Shown piece after piece: positions 1-11,718 of a stretch of 64,000 nt of DNA. Where the stretch lies: the NCBI GenBank assembly GCA_947069175.1, contig CAMTDV010000017.1, positions 51,407,137 through 51,471,136 of the forward strand, read 5' to 3'. Numbering within the stretch: position 1 is the first letter of the stretch; every line of letters starts with the position of its first letter. This DNA comes from Scalesia atractyloides (taxonomy: Eukaryota; Streptophyta; Magnoliopsida; Asterales; Asteraceae). Below the pieces are notes generated by a model that made no database searches, was not told where the DNA came from, and saw only the letters and a list, made by a program, of their open reading frames with translations. Made by a program: the position numbers and the translations under genes.

Positions 1-94
1 GGTAACCGCCTGATTAATGTTAAAATCCTAAAAAAAGTCTGTTATGATTAAAATAATAATTTTAATCATGTTCACGAGAAAAAATAAATTAAAA
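1..94. other. Left window edge, gene-free
   Basis: AT-rich sequence continuing into the tandem repeat that follows. No coding frame or RNA gene is visible. Confidence 0.5.
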
Positions 95-754
95 CGCTTA
101 GAAACTCTATTTTTTGAGTTTAAGCGTAAACTGCGCACACAGCGTGTATACTGCCAAATACAGACAACGTAGCCAGTCTAGGCAAATAAAATATTGTTCA
201 GCAATATTATGGTGATTTTATTTTTATATAGTGATAAAAATAATTTAAAACACGTTAAAACAGGATTAAAACGCTAGATAAAATACCCGTAACAAGTTAA
301 ATACATGTATTTAACTATATATAATATATATCTATATGAAAGAATACATGGAATGTGTGTATGGGGTGTAGGTGGTGGCCATATGTACCCACCTTTTGCC
401 TCTTTTCTCTCAATTTGACAAGTCGCTTAGAAACTCTATTTTTTGAGTTTAAGTGCAAACTGCGCAACATAGGATGTGTACCGCCAAATACAGACAACGT
501 AGCCAGTCTAGGCAAATAAAATATTGTTCAGCAATATTATGGTGAGTTTATTTTTATAGAGTGATAAAAATAATTTAGAACACGTTAAAACAGGATTAAA
601 ACACTAGATAAAATACCCGGTAACAAGTTAAATACATGTATTTAACTATATATAATATATATCTATATGAAAGAATGCATGGAATGTGTGTATGGGGTGT
701 AGGTGGTGGTCATATGTACCCACCTTTTGCCTCTTTTCTTTCAATTTGACAAGT
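95..754. repeat. Two-copy tandem repeat, 329-bp unit
   Basis: The block starting CGCTTAGAAACTC at 95 returns at 424 with only a handful of substitutions and ends at the shared CAATTTGACAAGT (411-423 and about 741-753). The unit is AT-rich and non-coding. Position and composition resemble the U3 region of a plant LTR, where tandem units are common, but no LTR boundary is visible. Confidence 0.85.
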
Positions 755-2481
755 GTTGAGCATAGAAACAATGCACAGTGATTATATTCTTCCATACTCA
801 ACATAACACTTTCCAATACCAAAAATCAAAATCTCTTCTGCATTATCTCACCCAAAACCATAAACCACCTTCAACTCTTCCACTTTCAAATTTTAAAATT
901 ATTCTTGAAGATCAAATCCATTTTAAGGTGATTCCAAGTTGGTTTGAAGATCTAACAGTGATCTCAAGGTGGTTTCCAGGAAGAACAAGCTCCATATCAT
1001 CAAACTTTATCAAAAACCCAACAAAAATCTTGAAGGTATAAATTTATTTTTAAAATCATGCTCTTGATTCTTGGTGACAATGATGATGTTGGAAGGTTTC
1101 TCTTGATCTTGGAATTATTCACAAGTTGGAAGGTTTCTCTTGATCTTGGAATTATTCACAAATTTGAAACTAATAACAAATGGATTTTTAATCAAAAGAA
1201 AAATGGAAGTATGTGTGTGTATATATGTTAGAGATTGTGTTTTGATTTTTGTTGGTTCTTGATTTATGTTATTCTTGAAAAGTGATGCATTAATGATCAA
1301 AAAGGTTTTATATAAAAGTTCATATGAATAAAGATGAACATGTAAAAGTGGGTTTTTGGAAGTATATATATGTGTATATATGTATATGTACACATGCATG
1401 TGGGTTTTTTGTCATATGCTCATAAATGGAAGTATATCTTGCATATTGTTAACATGATTAGATGATGATGTGATGAATATGTTTTGGAATATTTGAACAT
1501 GAGTTAAATACATGATTATATGCTTTAGATGTTTGTACATAAGCATGCACGGTGATTAAATGATCTTGAAGTGATAATATGTGATGATATGACAAAAGTC
1601 ATTTTAAATCAGATTATAAACGCTAAAAATGATACTATTTGGTGTGTTATAATTGCATGTAACTTTGTCATACGTTTGATAGTTTTACATGTTGTACATG
1701 TAGCTTTAAAAGTGTAAAATTTGTGAAATCGTATGATTTATGTGGGTTACATAAAAACTGCAGTAACCTGATAATAAGCATCATTTTAGTCAGTAAATAA
1801 CATGTATTGTGTTAAAATATCAAATCGTTACGATTTAGAATGCTTATGGTAAAGTTCGATACAAGAGTATGCGTTAAAAACAGTAAAAATCGGCTTTTTA
1901 AGAGGTTTCTATAAAACTGTTCTAGATCAGTCAATAAACTGATATTTTTTATATAAATATAAGTATTTTAACTTATATTAAGTATCTTTGATGTTTGGTT
2001 AGTCATACATGACTTCCGACGCCCAAAAGCGATACCGAAAACGCTAAATACGCATATTTTAATGTACACGAATATAGATTGTTCAAGAGTGAACTTTGTG
2101 CAATGTGATATGGTATGCAAATATGAGAATATGTGATGTGATATACTAAGTGACAACATGATAGTAGGGATTTAGACAATGCATGTACAGTTGTGCGGTT
2201 AAAATGGTGACATCGGTAAAAGTCGCGTTAGATGTGTAACTTGTTGTCGAGCATGAAAATAATACATAGACTAACTTAATGAGTTATTACATGTATGAAT
2301 TCTTTAAAGATGATAAAATATATAAGTTCACTAGATACGTGTATTACGATACGTGATTACGTGTTCACGTTTATGTATATATATATTACGGCGCGCAAAT
2401 CGTAGATATATTGCTTATAAACGGGTGTGATAATGGATATAACATAATGAGGGTCACCACTAAAATCGTTCAAGTCGCAAA

Positions 2482-2487
<6 letters not shown>
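755..2487. other. Gene-free LTR-leader-like region
   Basis: AT-rich sequence with only short chance ORFs. The stretch at about 770-1040 has the look of the transcribed leader of Asteraceae gypsy LTRs (C-rich, few G, then a GGTATAAATTT-like step). A 33-bp segment (GGAAGGTTTCTCTTGATC...) is directly repeated at about 1093 and 1128. I assign no gene. The LTR-derived origin is inference. Confidence 0.35.

Positions 2488-2527
<40 letters not shown>
2488..2527. repeat. (AT)n microsatellite
   Basis: About 20 uninterrupted AT dinucleotides, followed after a short break by another ATATATATAA run. It will be length-polymorphic. Confidence 0.95.
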
Positions 2528-2530
<3 letters not shown>

Positions 2531-2809
2531 ATATATATAAATACGCTAACATAATCAAAATAAAGACTTTTCGAGAAAATCTCAAAGTTATGTGAAAATT
2601 TTAAGTATTGGAGAAACTTAGGGATTTTATGAAATATTGATTGTTAAATCGTTCATACGTATATTAGGACGTGCAGAATTAATTTTTGGGAATTGCGCTA
2701 ATTTAATTACGCATCCAAAGGTGAGTGTCACTAAACCTTTATTTTTACTGTTTTTATACATGTTTTTTGGGAAGAACACGACTTAAAAGGATAAGTATAC
2801 TTTTTTGTA

Positions 2810-2838
2810 CTAGTCGTTTACCCGCGCGATGCGGCGGG
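2810..2838 (-). mobile_element. Helitron-type 3' terminus (minus strand)
   Basis: Read on the minus strand, a GC-rich hairpin (stem CCCGC/GCGGG, plus-strand 2821-2825 with 2834-2838) is followed by a 7-nt gap and CTAG (2810-2813), then a T (complement of 2809). Helitrons end in a short hairpin about 7-12 nt upstream of CTRR and insert between A and T, so this fits a 3' end whose body lies to the right. The 5' end (TC after an A) could not be placed and no Rep/helicase is visible, so the element would be non-autonomous. Confidence 0.55.
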
Positions 2839-3700
2839 AAACATATCACTTAGGTTGGTGAGTTTAGCGATGTACGGGGAGGTTCGGTTTTGAGCCATAA
2901 CCAAAACAAAATTCGCGATGCAACGGAAAACACAACACTTGTTAGTAATTCTAAGGGTGTGCATGAAAAGGTTCAGTTCAGTTGGGTCATAACTAAAATC
3001 TAAATTTTCGGTTAAGGTACTTCAAAACCAGTCATAGGGATTTAAAGAGTTTTAAAAGGATGTAACAACTTGTGACACGGTACTCATTTCCGTTGGAATC
3101 GGTTTGTTTCGTTACGTTATCATTTTGGTTTGTTAAAGTACCCATATGAAAGTATGATACAAGCACTCGGTATAGCAACCGAATGAGATAAATCCGACAT
3201 GATTCAACACATGTTTTACTTCGATCGAAAACTACGAAAATGAATGTTGGCAAAACAGTATAGCTAACAATCGATAATGAACTCGACTGAGGCGGTTTCG
3301 TCTCAAAAGAATGCTCAAAATCATTAATAACAGCCATGGCAAAGACGGTTTCCAATCGGTTGAAATCTCATATCAAGACTATGAATGTATACGAAATCCT
3401 AACACAGTTTATTCAAAGGTTAAAAATATAATTGGGAAAGCATATTTTCCTAATCATAACCACCACATTAAGTTTTATAAGTACAAAAACTTTAAGTTCA
3501 GATAAAAGAAAGTGCTTGCAAGTCAATACAACCTGACCTGGGCTCGACTATATTGCCCGTTTACAAACAATAATGATATGCATGTTTTTTCTCCAGCAAG
3601 TAGAATACATTAGAAAAGCATGTAGTTCTTAAAGAAGCTTACAACATCATGTTCCTTTTCTCTTCAACCTTCTTTTCTTTCTTTGACAAAGTACTATAAA
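2839..3700. other. Possible Helitron body, no recognised gene
   Basis: Contains low-G repetitive text and an open minus-strand frame at 3032-3355 with no motif I recognise. The part at about 3290-3370 has more exon-like composition and could be a captured host-gene scrap. No splice context or homology supports calling it a gene. Confidence 0.3.
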
Positions 3701-3744
3701 GGACTTTATTTTCAGATCAGAAGCTTTTAGTGACAAAGTCCTTG

Positions 3745-3945
3745 ACATTCGCCTTTTAAACGCGAAGCGCACAAAAGCGATGGGTCTAAAACCGAGGCGC
3801 AAAGCGCAAAAGCGGCGGGCTTTTCGTATGCGAGGCGCAAGGCGATTATATAATTATTTTATAAAAGCTAACTGAGATACATAAGGCGCGCGCGCCTTAG
3901 AGTGGATTTTTCAACCAAAAGGTGTGCCTTAGCTGTGCTTACGTC
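3745..3945. repeat. GC-rich GCGAGGCGCAAGGCG-type dispersed repeat
   Basis: An island of short GCGAAGCGC / GAGGCGCAAAGCGC / GAGGCGCAAGGCG units followed by GGCGCGCGCGCC, sharply different from the AT-rich surroundings. Text of this kind is common in plant short interspersed repeats. I see no TSD or poly(A), so the class is left open. Confidence 0.5.
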
Positions 3946-4383
3946 CCTGGTGTGAGTAGATCTTCTACATCAGATTTGAGTAGCCTTAATTGAAGAAACC
4001 TCAACCAGTTCCACTAATTCGACCAAATAAGTTGTCTCAGACTGAGCCATTGAAAAACTCCTCAATACCAACCTGTTAAAAAAACACAAAGAACCATTTC
4101 AAAAACCAATTTGATATGAATTCATTGACTGTTTATAAGAACATCAATCATAAATCAAGTTGTTACAACGCATATATTGTATGCACATAACTTATGGGTA
4201 TGGAACAAGAAAGAAGTAGGTCATTTTACCTCAACCAACCCCCTCCCTCTCCCCACAAAAATTCTCTGAAGCCAACCATCGAGCAAATGCAGGGCATTGC
4301 TATATCGACAGGTGTCAAGTGCGAACACTCCAAAGATAATCAACACAATGCATATAGCAAGAACTTAATTTTCATTTTTGGAA
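3946..4383. other. Exon-like scraps, unassigned
   Basis: On the minus strand a pyrimidine tract and AG precede an ATG-containing segment (about 4080 down to 3965), and 4200-4370 has coding-like composition. I recognise no protein family, and neither segment forms an extended frame with splice sites on both sides. They may be host-gene fragments carried by a Helitron. Confidence 0.25.
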
Positions 4384-4391
4384 CTTATATA
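4384..4391. repeat. 8-bp target site duplication (left)
   Basis: CTTATATA, identical to 5267-5274 on the other side of the hAT-type element. Confidence 0.88.
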
Positions 4392-5266
4392 TAAGGGTGA
4401 GCATAATTTGGGGCGGACCGAAAATACCCGATGACCGACCCGAAAAAGTAGCCACTCCGAACCAAACCGTATAGGGTAGGTACAAGGATCGGTTCCTAGG
4501 TTTCACCAAGATTCGGGTTCGGGTCAGGTTGGTCCAAAAACCGAAAAAAAAACCGAGTATACAAACTGGACCGAAAGTAACTGTAACGTATCACGGGATT
4601 ACAGGGCTATGATCCTTCTGTGGTTTTTTCTCATAATAACTAACCTGCTTGATAATTAGATCACGGCAAAATCACAATCATTGTTATACAACTGCAATCA
4701 TTCTTCACTTGTATTTGTTGGCTGCTACTTCAAGAACTACATTGTCTTTTTCACACTTTGACTTTTTTATAGAGTGAGTCAACTAACTTCAGCCCTACCT
4801 GCATAAACTCTTTAGCTGCAACTACATGTCAAGAAAATATTGAGTTTGTATGTGAAATTCCACCTATAACCTTTTCTAAATAAGATATTTATTTTACTTA
4901 GAATAGATATTTATCTTAATATAACAAATAAGATAATTATTATCTTATTTGTTTAAATATATATTATCTATAACTTACAGAATAACATAACAGAATTGTA
5001 GGAGCCCATAAAACAGCTACAAAAACATGGGACTGTGAATTGGTTACCACCACATCCATTGAAAGTCTAAAACATATAAACCGAACTGAAATGTAAGGGT
5101 CGGGTTGGGTCAGTTTATTAACGGAGGACCAAGGTACCCGAAGTAAATAAGAACCGGAACCGAGTATTAGTTTCAGGTATATTTTTGGGTAGTGTTTTAG
5201 GTGTGTTCGGGTATCGGGTCGGATTTTACTCGGGTCGGGTCAGGTAATAAAAAATACTCACCCCTA
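4392..5266. mobile_element. hAT-type non-autonomous element, 875 bp
   Basis: The element starts TAAGGGTGAGCAT and ends with the inverted counterpart (reverse complement TAGGGGTGAGTAT), an imperfect terminal inverted repeat with 11 of 13 matches. It is flanked by a perfect 8-bp direct repeat CTTATATA (4384-4391 and 5267-5274). An 8-bp duplication with TAGGGGTGAGCA-like ends is typical of plant hAT MITE families. The subterminal regions are full of CGGGTCGGGT-type repeats in opposite orientation at the two ends. No transposase frame is present. Confidence 0.9.
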
Positions 5267-5274
5267 CTTATATA
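5267..5274. repeat. 8-bp target site duplication (right)
   Basis: CTTATATA, matching the copy at 4384-4391. Confidence 0.88.
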
Positions 5275-5424
5275 TAGGTTTTATGAAGAGGTAAACGATG
5301 GCGTTCTAAGATTCATGTCCATTTTAGATACACTTTTTTTTATTCTACCCAATTGACCCGTTGGAGATAAAACATAACCGGAATCTACCCTTTCGAAAAC
5401 CAACTTCTCCAAATAAGCAAGTGC

Positions 5425-5840
5425 ATGCGGCTGCATTCGCTGTGGTTGCGCTGGCTGCGGCGTTGCGGCTGCGCTCGCTTGTCCGATGTTATATTGGCTT
5501 TTCTTGTCCTCAATTGCAAGTGCAGCCAAAGCTTTGTCCTACATCCAAATACACCCAATCAATTTTATTTTTATTTTTTATCAACAATGCGTAAAGTGAA
5601 ATGTTGCAATTTTTAGAAACAAGTGAAGTACAAAGTGTATTAAACTTACTGATGGCAATTTTTTAACTTTTTATTAACCATGCTGTTACGCTTGCTGCGC
5701 CGCTGCGAATAAACTTTAAATACAATATAACCGTAGTGCACGTTGCAGCTGCGCTCGTCGAGCCGATGCGGCTGCATTCACTGCGGTTGCGCTGGCTGCG
5801 GCGTTGCGGCTACGCTCGCTGCAACGCTGCAATGTTGCGC
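5425..5840. repeat. GCTGCG-rich imperfect direct repeat pair
   Basis: A GC-rich block of TGCGGCTGCATTCGCTG / GGCTGCGGCGTTGCGGCTGC type at about 5425-5480 recurs nearly unchanged at about 5765-5830, separated by about 285 bp of AT-rich DNA. The frames open through it are low-complexity Ala/Arg/Leu and not convincing proteins. The class is unknown. Confidence 0.6.
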
Positions 5841-7059
5841 ACCATACATGAATATATAAAAATAAATAAGATAACAAATATATATAAAAATAAATAAGAT
5901 AACAAATTGATGATATGAATTAACTTTAGATACGCACCATATATGACATCTCCTATATACATGCATCCTCAGAACCCCTGTTGTGACCACCAGCATTGCC
6001 TATGGTATCTTGTTTTTTTTTTATCTTATTTTTATGACAAAAACTACATCGTTTAAACAATAATCTTGTTTTTTTTAAATAAAATTATTTGGAAGATTTT
6101 ATGCATTACACACAGTAAAATTATACTTTAGACGACTTTTGACCCGTTTGACGTATTTCCACTTAACTTAACTTAATTTGACCCTTTAGAGGTAAAACAT
6201 AACACGGATGGTGTTATGCATACCACATGTCCCTTAGGTGCTGATAGTTAACCTTGGAGTTCGACTCGATAACCATGAAAAATGAAAACTCTCCACGCAT
6301 TTTTTTCTTTTCAAAGTGGCGGGCTAGTCTACAAAAATTGATGCCTTGTAAACAGGTTGATCAGATGACCATAACTATCAATAAAATAATAGCATCCTCT
6401 GTATTAGCCATATTTGACAACAAAACCTACAATATACACATAAAATAAGACAAACTAATGAAAAAGAAAGAATATGAAAAGGATTAGGAGAAGTGTGATC
6501 ATCCCCTAATAGTGGTGACAACAATGTTGACTATTGTTGTGTAGGTGGTGACTGATATTGGTGGTGGATGGTGCTCGTCCATTCTCGTTCTTAAGTAAGC
6601 TAGTTTTATAGGAGTGACCCATTGAAACCTTGTTCGGTCATATGACTGAAACCACCAAAATAATAAAAAATGGTTGTTTCTGTTCAATTAAAACTGAACC
6701 GCCTTTGTTATCATTAATATTATTACTAACACGATTACACCCACTTGGAATAAAGTTTTTTTTTTTCAAAAGAGTGCTTTTGGAACAATAAAAAACCAAA
6801 ATGCTTTGTTTAAAAAGTATTTACCAAAACAAGTTTTTTTAATACTATTTCTCTTTTACTTTAAATAGAAGTTAATTAAACCAGCTTTACTCTCAACACC
6901 ATTTGACTACCGACCTACCCTTCCACCATGAACCTCGAGCGAGTTCTCCAGCCACCATGGATTGACTCCCAAGACTTTAAGCACAACTGTTTTGACTTTG
7001 AATTCTTCACCTATCAGACATTTTAAACAAAGTAAAGTCTACAAACTGTATAAACCAAA
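5841..7059. other. Gene-free stretch
   Basis: AT-rich sequence with short chance ORFs only. It includes an approximately 24-bp tandem duplication (ATATATAAAAATAAATAAGATAACAA) at about 5850-5905. No RNA gene or element end is recognised. Confidence 0.4.
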
Positions 7060-7166
7060 GTTTGTACATTAATCATTGTACCTTTCGATAGAAGTAGTGG
7101 TGTTTCGAGCATCAACAAGGGCATCCGTTCTTTCACGAAGCAGCAACATCTCACACACGGCTAATC
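7060..7166 (-). pseudogene. Exon-like fragment, unrecognised protein
   Basis: On the minus strand an AG acceptor at about 7166 opens a frame reading VCEMLLLRERTDALVDARN and further, which has real-protein composition (charged, helical). I cannot name the family. It lies downstream of the proteasome-exon fragment on the same strand, and another segment with splice-like edges sits between them (about 7651 to 7587). The three could be spliced into a chimeric transcript, the usual outcome of Helitron gene capture. Confidence 0.35.
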
Positions 7167-7697
7167 AAAATATAGTGAACTTTAAAATAAAGGATATTAG
7201 GGATAAACAGAATAAATAATGATACATGGAGCTTACCAGTTCTTAACAAACCGAAGATGGTGAAAGAACAAGGGCAATCCAACTGACATGTGCAATATTT
7301 GTAACGTGTAAGACTTTCAAATTCATATTTATTTATTAAAGTATACTGTTACTGATTGAGTATAACTCATATATAAAACTGCTAATTTCTTACAGATTAT
7401 TACAAAGGATCTACCAATCGATCAAAACCCTATCGATTCAAACCTGAAAAACTTCAAACAACCCAAAAAAAAGTGTCAGAAACGTAACTTTAAAAACTTA
7501 GGGTAATAGAACAAGGAATCATTCACATGGTGTTTAACCTCAATATTATAAATTTATGTGAAGGAAACAATGAATCTTCCTCACCTTTAATGGGGAGCGA
7601 AGACTGCCGATGATTGTCGTCAAAAGCAGCTCCCTTTCTCCGACTATTAAGGAAGGAGGTTATTCAAATTAGCCCTAATATTGTGAAATTGGAAACG

Positions 7698-7925
7698 AAT
7701 TTACCTTAATGGAATGAGAATATGGTGGCGTCTGGCACACTTTACATGCTCGATCTCACTTAATGTAGTGCCCCAACTTGGAAGAGGTGACCGTCCGGCG
7801 AGAACACCGTGATAGCTCTGTCGTATCTCGCCATCAGTAGTGAGATTGTAGTGAATATTTAGGGTTTCTTAGTTGGAGACAAACGCCAGGGAGAGAGAGA
7901 GGAGCAGGGAAGCGGGATTTTGAAA
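7698..7925 (-). pseudogene. Proteasome alpha-7 (PAD1-like) first-exon fragment
   Basis: The ATG is at 7834-7832. The frame reads MARYDRAITVFSPDGHLF plus QV, the near-invariant N-terminus of the 20S proteasome alpha-7 subunit, then departs from the family and stops four codons later. Upstream (7835-7925) is a 5'-UTR-like segment with AAACCCTAA and CT-repeat text, typical of plant housekeeping genes. Only about 20 of roughly 250 residues are present, so this is a captured or duplicated first exon, not a gene. Recognition rests on recalled family sequence. Confidence 0.75.
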
Positions 7926-8119
7926 TGAATGTGAAACCCTATTCATTAGGTATCCTGTTTTTTTTTTTTTTTAATAGAAGAGTAAAAATGGAAAGTGATG
8001 TTGATTTTTTTTTTTCTTTAAAGACTTTTACATCATGCATAAAAGAGTGTTTTAAGAAAACGATAAATTACTTTAAGTATTCCTTGTTATATGTATATTA
8101 TATATATTATAGATAAAAT

Positions 8120-10040
8120 ATGCCTTTATTTAAACTATGAATATATTTTCGTGGAAAATATAGTTTTGAAAATTATGTAATATGTTTTTAGAGAAAAACA
8201 TAGTTTTGATATAAATATGTTTTGGGATGAAACGGATTTTGGAATAATGACATGTACGTTTCGGGGATGAAATGGGGATTGTTATGGTGTTTCGGGATAA
8301 ATACTCGATTATCGCTTAATCAGATTTTATGAATATTGGGTTTCTTGCGTCGATTTGTGACCGGCTATTATTAATAAGAAGGGGAATTAGCCGAGTATGT
8401 TGTATTGTATCTGTTTATAGGGGAAGAGGTACAAAGTGTAACCTAAATTTAACTAAGAATGATTATCATAATTTGTGTGTATTCATATTCTTTTGATTAC
8501 GAATTGAAAGCTTATACTACACATCAACTGTTTGTATAAATGTACGACTTAATTTCAACCGGTAGTAATCCAAAGTTTGTAGAGATAGATAGTGGAATAA
8601 ATGGATAAATTAGAATATTTTGAAGAGGTTTTTGGTTTGGGGTTCGACTTTTCAACAGTTTCCTCATTGAATTAAGGAAGCAGTTAATGATGATCATGAT
8701 CTTTTTTGACTTTCTCTATTTTTTGGTATAATCAAATTAGGAAAATTCAAATCAAATTACTGGTATAATCTTTAGTTATATTATGAATTTGTTTATACAT
8801 TGATGTAATTATGTAAACACATACTTTTTTTAAGTGTAGTTTTTGGTGGAGTATTGGATCTACAGTTATTCATGCTCGGAGAGTAAGTCGGGATATTAAT
8901 CATGCTCTGAGAATAAGATGGGATCCTTAGTTGATGAATTTTGTGACAAATTTTTACTCAGGGAGAAATTACGGTTTACCGATTAATAGGAGGTAAAAGA
9001 AAAGCTGGTTCTTTATCCATTGATAAAGTATGTATTCTCTAACGAAACTGATATGTTGACTGAAACAAGTTGGAATATATATATATGCAAGCATTTTTGG
9101 TGTAGATTACGGTAGGGAGAAAACAAGCTTTGAAGGCTATACCTTTTGATCTCATCAGATTATTTAGTGAATATCTATAATCTTTGCACTTTAATTAGGT
9201 AGTAGTCAATAAACTCATCTCTACCATGGAAGTATGAGTAGGTAGTCACATTTGCTTGAACTATTGTACCTTGACTTTTCATTACTCAAGCTACATGTCA
9301 AGTTTTCAACCTTAAGATTATAGTGGGGAGAAATCATGCTTTTTTCCGCTTTTCTTTACATTTTGTAGATTGAATCTGATATGTTAATTATATTGAGGAA
9401 TGTGGATTGAATCTGATATGTTAATTATTTAGAGGAAGTAGGAAAATGTGTACATGTCATGTGTCTCTAAACTTATTTTCCTTTGTAACGTGTTTGATAA
9501 AGAATGGTTGTCGTAATGGTAGGCCCGCTATACTCTCCCACCATCTCAATCACCACTTGGTTATTATGATTGGTTTAATAATAAAACACTTCTTCTGCTT
9601 CGATAGTGATTAAATTTAGCGATTTGTAGGCTAGTGAATCTAATGAAGAAGATTGAGATCTAGCTCTCAACATCTCTATTGGCAATTATCTCACTCGCGT
9701 TGCTATGGTCCATCCTCTATCTCTGTGTAATATTGTGTTCATATTCCCAGTTAATGAGAACTTTTACTGATTTAGTTTTTTCTTTTTTAATTTCGAGATT
9801 AGGTGTTGGAAACTTAGTGCCCAATACATGTCTTTTCTAAGGGTAAGTTCTGTGTGTGTATACATATATATACTTCTGCACAAGTAGTTATCCGTTTTTA
9901 TCTCCACTTTGAGTACATCAATGGAAGCTGGCGTTACCTTTTGAATTCTAGGGTTGTTATTCGTGTTTATAATCAATAAGTTAGCGAACAAATGGCAACT
10001 ACTGTTGGATATTTGAGTGTGTGAATGAAGTCTCAAAAAT
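8120..10040. other. Gene-free stretch
   Basis: AT-rich. A 24-bp segment (GATTGAATCTGATATGTTAA and following bases) is directly repeated at about 9368 and 9405, and TCATGCTC...GGGAT is repeated at about 8871 and 8900. No coding exon is recognised. If the Helitron ending at 13121 is long, this lies within it. Confidence 0.35.
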
Positions 10041-10049
10041 GGTGAAACA

Positions 10050-10097
10050 ACTTGTCCCACATTGGTGTCGGAGTAAAAGAAAAAGTTATTTATAAGG
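10050..10097 (+). promoter_or_regulatory. Plant snRNA-promoter-like USE plus TATA
   Basis: TTGTCCCACATTGGTG (about 10051-10066) resembles the upstream sequence element RTCCCACATCG of plant U-snRNA genes, and a TTATTTATAAGG TATA-like box lies roughly 25 bp further on. No U1-U6 snRNA sequence follows. This may be an orphaned promoter or chance; TCCCACAT motifs also occur in plant repeats. Confidence 0.25.
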
Positions 10098-10379
10098 TAA
10101 TTTGTTTACCTAGTTAATGTAACTTTTGAACATGTTTTACCACAAGTCCTGCGTGCGCGGGTGCTAAAATTTGGAACCGGATTTAGTTGAACTCGCGTAT
10201 GTCCCGCGGACACGAATGCCCGGGCCCGCGCAAGTGTTCAAGTCTGGCAATACTCGGTTACTGTTTCGAACCGGTGTACCATAGGAACAGACGGGTGTGT
10301 TCAAACACAAGCGCGGTTCACGTTTCTGATTCCTTTGCTTTACTTCTTTCTGTTTCTTGATTTCTTCATATTAACAGCA

Positions 10380-10910
10380 GATTACTAACAACTACTTCCC
10401 ATTTATTTCATCAATGGCCCAAGAAGGCAACATTCAAGGAACCAAAGAGGTTGCTTGACAAGTTTCCTGTACATGCGAAAAACATAAAGTCGAAACAAAG
10501 GTGCATTTTCTTTTGCGAAATGTTTATCATATTAAGATATTTTTTCTAGCAAAGGCATTGCATACTTTTTTTTTTGAAGAATTAATTGGTTGATGAACAA
10601 GTACCAATGTATTATGATGCTAATAAGACTTCTTATTCAAACTTATTAATTTTTGAGAATAATCAACTCAAGTGCTAGAGTATGAACCTCCCATATGTGT
10701 TTGATTGAAATTTCCAGATGTTTCAAGCTCCGGCGATTCCAGTTTTGGCATAAGTGCTTACAGATCTGAGCCGAGGCGGTTGGAACCCCTGAGTTCAACT
10801 GCACTAAAACCATCAACATCGTTGGAAAATCACAAGTTCAAAAAAGGCGATGCAATGGGGGTGATTTCCCCTTCTATTATTCATTATGCTCTATGCTAAT
10901 TTCTGGGTTT
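10380..10910 (+). pseudogene. Possible captured exons, family unrecognised
   Basis: At 10415 an ATG in a plausible context opens MAQEGNIQGTKEVA and then stops. At about 10718 a TTTCCAG acceptor opens a Ser-rich frame ending NHKFKKGDAMG before a stop at 10899. The Ser-rich linker plus FKKGD is reminiscent of some plant AAA-ATPase exons, but the match is too weak to name. Both pieces look like exon debris in a Helitron. Confidence 0.3.
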
Positions 10911-11501
10911 CATTGTATCATTTGAGACGTTTGGAAATTGAAGAGAGGACGCAGTCATGGAGATTTTGAATGTATTTCATCGAGAAACCTTAGATACGAC
11001 CCTTTTCTCAGTTGAGTTTTTCCCTTTTGGCTATTTAGTGTGTTTTTCTATTTTGTGGATGCTACTTGTTGAGAGTCATTAGTGAGGTGAGTTTTTTTAT
11101 AACTGAAGTTTTTATGGGTGTTGGGATTAGTGATTTATCTGGCTATACTTGCTTTTGAATTGTGACTACTCATTTATATTTATCTATGATAATATGTTCT
11201 ATACAAATGTTTCGATAAAAGGTACCTATCTATTAACCTAAAAAGAGAAATCTAAGTTGAAATCTGCTCTAATTTCATAACATTTTTTTGTTTATTTGTT
11301 TTGGTTATTACCGATTTGCTATGCTGATCAGTTGATATTTTGGCTCGAGTCTCTATTCTGATCCGTTATTCCTTGGTCCATTTTTTCTAGCTGCGCCTTA
11401 AAAAAGTTATAATCCATAAATTTCTTTCAAATTACTTTTCCTGAACATGATTCTTGATTAAATTCAAGCATTGCTGATTTTTTTTTTTTGATCTTATGCA
11501 G

Positions 11502-11552
11502 CTATGCCCCATTTGCCTTACTAACATCAAGGCCTTTGGTTGTGTACATCAG
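11502..11552 (+). pseudogene. RING-finger exon fragment, RGLG/copine-like E3 ligase
   Basis: A TTATGCAG acceptor precedes, and a GT donor follows, a 17-codon frame reading LCPICLTNIKAFGCVHQ. This resembles the first half of the C3HC4 RING of plant RGLG-type (copine-RING) ubiquitin ligases, where CPICLTNPKDMAFGCGHQ is conserved. Relative to that recalled consensus it lacks two residues and has Gly to Val before the His. The second RING half is not found downstream. Clean splice borders with decayed coding suggest a captured exon. Confidence 0.6.
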
Positions 11553-11718
11553 GTATTGTTAGTTTTTCATATTTTACTTCAAACAATCTCAAATTTTCCA
11601 CATTTGGTAGTCCAGAACTAATGGGTACAATGGTTTCTGCAAGTTCATTGGTAATCAATTTTGAGCATGTTCTGTATTTTGGATAGTGCCTTAGTAATTT
11701 AGTTACAATAATGTGCAG

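Noticed and set aside
4392..5266. CGGGTCGGGT repeats as telomere-like or satellite DNA
   Set aside because: They are bounded by inverted ends and an 8-bp duplication, so they belong to the hAT-type element.
10091..10400. A U6 or other snRNA gene after the USE/TATA pair
   Set aside because: No recognisable snRNA sequence follows the promoter-like motifs.
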